Source: Leifsonia sp. C5G2 (lineage in GTDB: Bacteria; Actinomycetota; Actinomycetes; Actinomycetales; Microbacteriaceae). Taken from it: a stretch of DNA of 64,000 nt. The notes beneath the pieces were generated by a model that worked only from the letters and a program-made list of their open reading frames with translations, was not told where the DNA came from and made no database searches. Every line of letters begins with the position of its first letter. Position 1 is the stretch's first letter. Of the stretch, positions 63,092-64,000 are shown piece after piece. The position numbers and the translations under genes were made by a program. Location of the stretch: positions 62,001 to 126,000 of the forward strand of contig NZ_JABFMV010000002.1 of NCBI RefSeq assembly GCF_013359685.1, written 5' to 3'.

Positions 63092-64000
63092 GTGAATGGT
63101 GGAACCGTGTCCGATGAATCGGAACGACGCAGGCTCGAGGAATGCGTCAAGGAGCCGATCCGGACACCGGGCCGCATCCAGTCCTTCGGGACGCTGCTCG
63201 TCGTCGACGTCGCGACGTACGAGATCGTCACGGCGAGCGACGACGCCTCCCGCTGGCTCGGCCGCTCGGTGTCCGAGCTGGGCAGTCCGACGCTCGAGTG
63301 GAGCGTCACCGCCGAGACCCACGGCGACCCGATCCGGATCGACCTCCAGGGCAAGGCCTACGACGCGGTGACGCATCCGCTCGCCGACCGCGTCGTCATC
63401 GAGCTCGAACCGACCGACGGCACCCCCGACCTGCCGTCCGCCTCCGTGGTGGGCGCCATCCGCACTCTCGGGCTCGTGGCGAGCGCCGAGGAGCTGCGCC
63501 AGGCGGCCGCCGAGGAGGTCAAGCGCATCAGCGGCTTCGACCGCGTGATGGTGTACCGCTTCTTCGAGGACGGGCACGGCGAGGTGGCGGGCGAGGCCTC
63601 CGAGCCCGACATGGAGTCGTACCGCGGGCTGCGTTTCCCGGCCTCCGACATCCCGCAGCAGGCCCGGTCGCTGTACCTCACCAAGCTCTCGCGGCAGATC
63701 GTGAGCACGGTCGACGAAGGGACGCCGCTGTCGTCGGTCGACGCCGACGCCCCCGCGCTCGACCTGAGCAGCGCCGAGCTGCGCGCCGTGTCGCCGCACC
63801 ACCTGCAGTTCATGCGCAACATGGGGCAGGCATCCACCGTCTCGTTCTCGCTCATCCACGACGACCGCCTGGTCGGGATGATCACCTGCGCGCACCGCAC
63901 GGAGCGGCGGATGCCGATCCTGCTCCGCCGGGCGCTGGAGGTTCTCGCCACCCAGCTCACGCTGCAGCTGGCCGCGCTCGAGTCGATCGCGCAACTGCGC
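63092..64000 (+). CDS. Bacteriophytochrome, N-terminal part
   Basis: First 303 codons, cut by the window end. PAS2 domain with the biliverdin-attachment Cys in EECVKEPIRTPGRIQSFG; GAF domain with FDRVMVYRFFEDGHGEV, PASDIPQQARSLYL, and SPHHLQFMRNMGQAST containing the conserved His; the PHY domain begins near the edge. A red/far-red photoreceptor; the output (histidine kinase or other) lies outside the window, as would any haem oxygenase gene. GTG 63092 follows a leaderless promoter; GTG 63107 is possible. Confidence 0.88.
   Translation, partial: MNGGTVSDESERRRLEECVKEPIRTPGRIQSFGTLLVVDVATYEIVTASDDASRWLGRSVSELGSPTLEWSVTAETHGDPIRIDLQGKAYDAVTHPLADRVVIELEPTDGTPDLPSASVVGAIRTLGLVASAEELRQAAAEEVKRISGFDRVMVYRFFEDGHGEVAGEASEPDMESYRGLRFPASDIPQQARSLYLTKLSRQIVSTVDEGTPLSSVDADAPALDLSSAELRAVSPHHLQFMRNMGQASTVSFSLIHDDRLVGMITCAHRTERRMPILLRRALEVLATQLTLQLAALESIAQLR

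Overview
The window is GC-rich actinobacterial chromosome with dense genes, many GTG starts and ATGA/GTGA overlaps. Gene families and order (recO-uppS, dusB-dgt-dnaG, aceE-fasR-fabD-fabH-acpP-fabF, DUF3145, FBP-domain protein) suggest the family Microbacteriaceae, probably Leifsonia or a near relative. This placement is by gene content and order only. No intergenic stretch exceeds 300 bases.

Layout. 1-3151: end of a secreted-protein/ABC-export cluster. 3169-5124: leuA behind a short leucine leader peptide and hairpin. 5139-15702: mostly housekeeping (TRIC channel, recO, uppS, DsbA-like protein, YbaK-like deacylase, dusB, dgt, dnaG), interrupted by a Vsr-like DUF559 nuclease gene bracketed by two copies of a 61-nt palindromic repeat. 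15902-23390: oligopeptide ABC importer operon ending in a 2-hydroxyacid dehydrogenase. 23470-30406: tRNA-Asn, a two-component system, def, a DMT/NIPA-like transporter, a GT4 glycosyltransferase and a CAT-anticodon tRNA. 30436-32996: small accessory patch after that tRNA, with a toxin-antitoxin-like pair and an IS481-family element. 33239-39043: phosphopantetheinyl transferase, M1 metallopeptidase and a 1314-residue protein with the architecture of epsilon-poly-L-lysine synthetase. 39104-44927: two NUDIX proteins, an exonuclease/polymerase A protein, DUF1684, PadR and DUF3145 proteins. 45070-52689: fatty-acid synthesis cluster, its PucR/FasR-type regulator and aceE. 52846-64000: peroxiredoxin, tRNA-Val with a partly duplicated 3' end, a TetR-MFS-GH3 beta-glucoside locus, assorted enzymes and the start of a bacteriophytochrome.

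How parts work together. AceE supplies acetyl-CoA, and the adjacent FasR-like regulator probably controls the fab genes; a 14-bp sequence is shared upstream of aceE and fabD. The Pls-like synthetase would need the nearby PPTase to become active, and the M1 peptidase would trim or degrade the product.

Most unusual signals: (1) the Pls-like cluster, whose A-domain code I read as lysine-like; (2) a family of 22-bp inverted repeats around a constant 17-18-nt spacer, sitting at gene 3' ends and twice associated with Vsr-fold nuclease genes; (3) a recurrent TANNNT box exactly 6 nt before start codons, pointing to widespread leaderless transcription; (4) two other palindrome arrays in convergent intergenic gaps.
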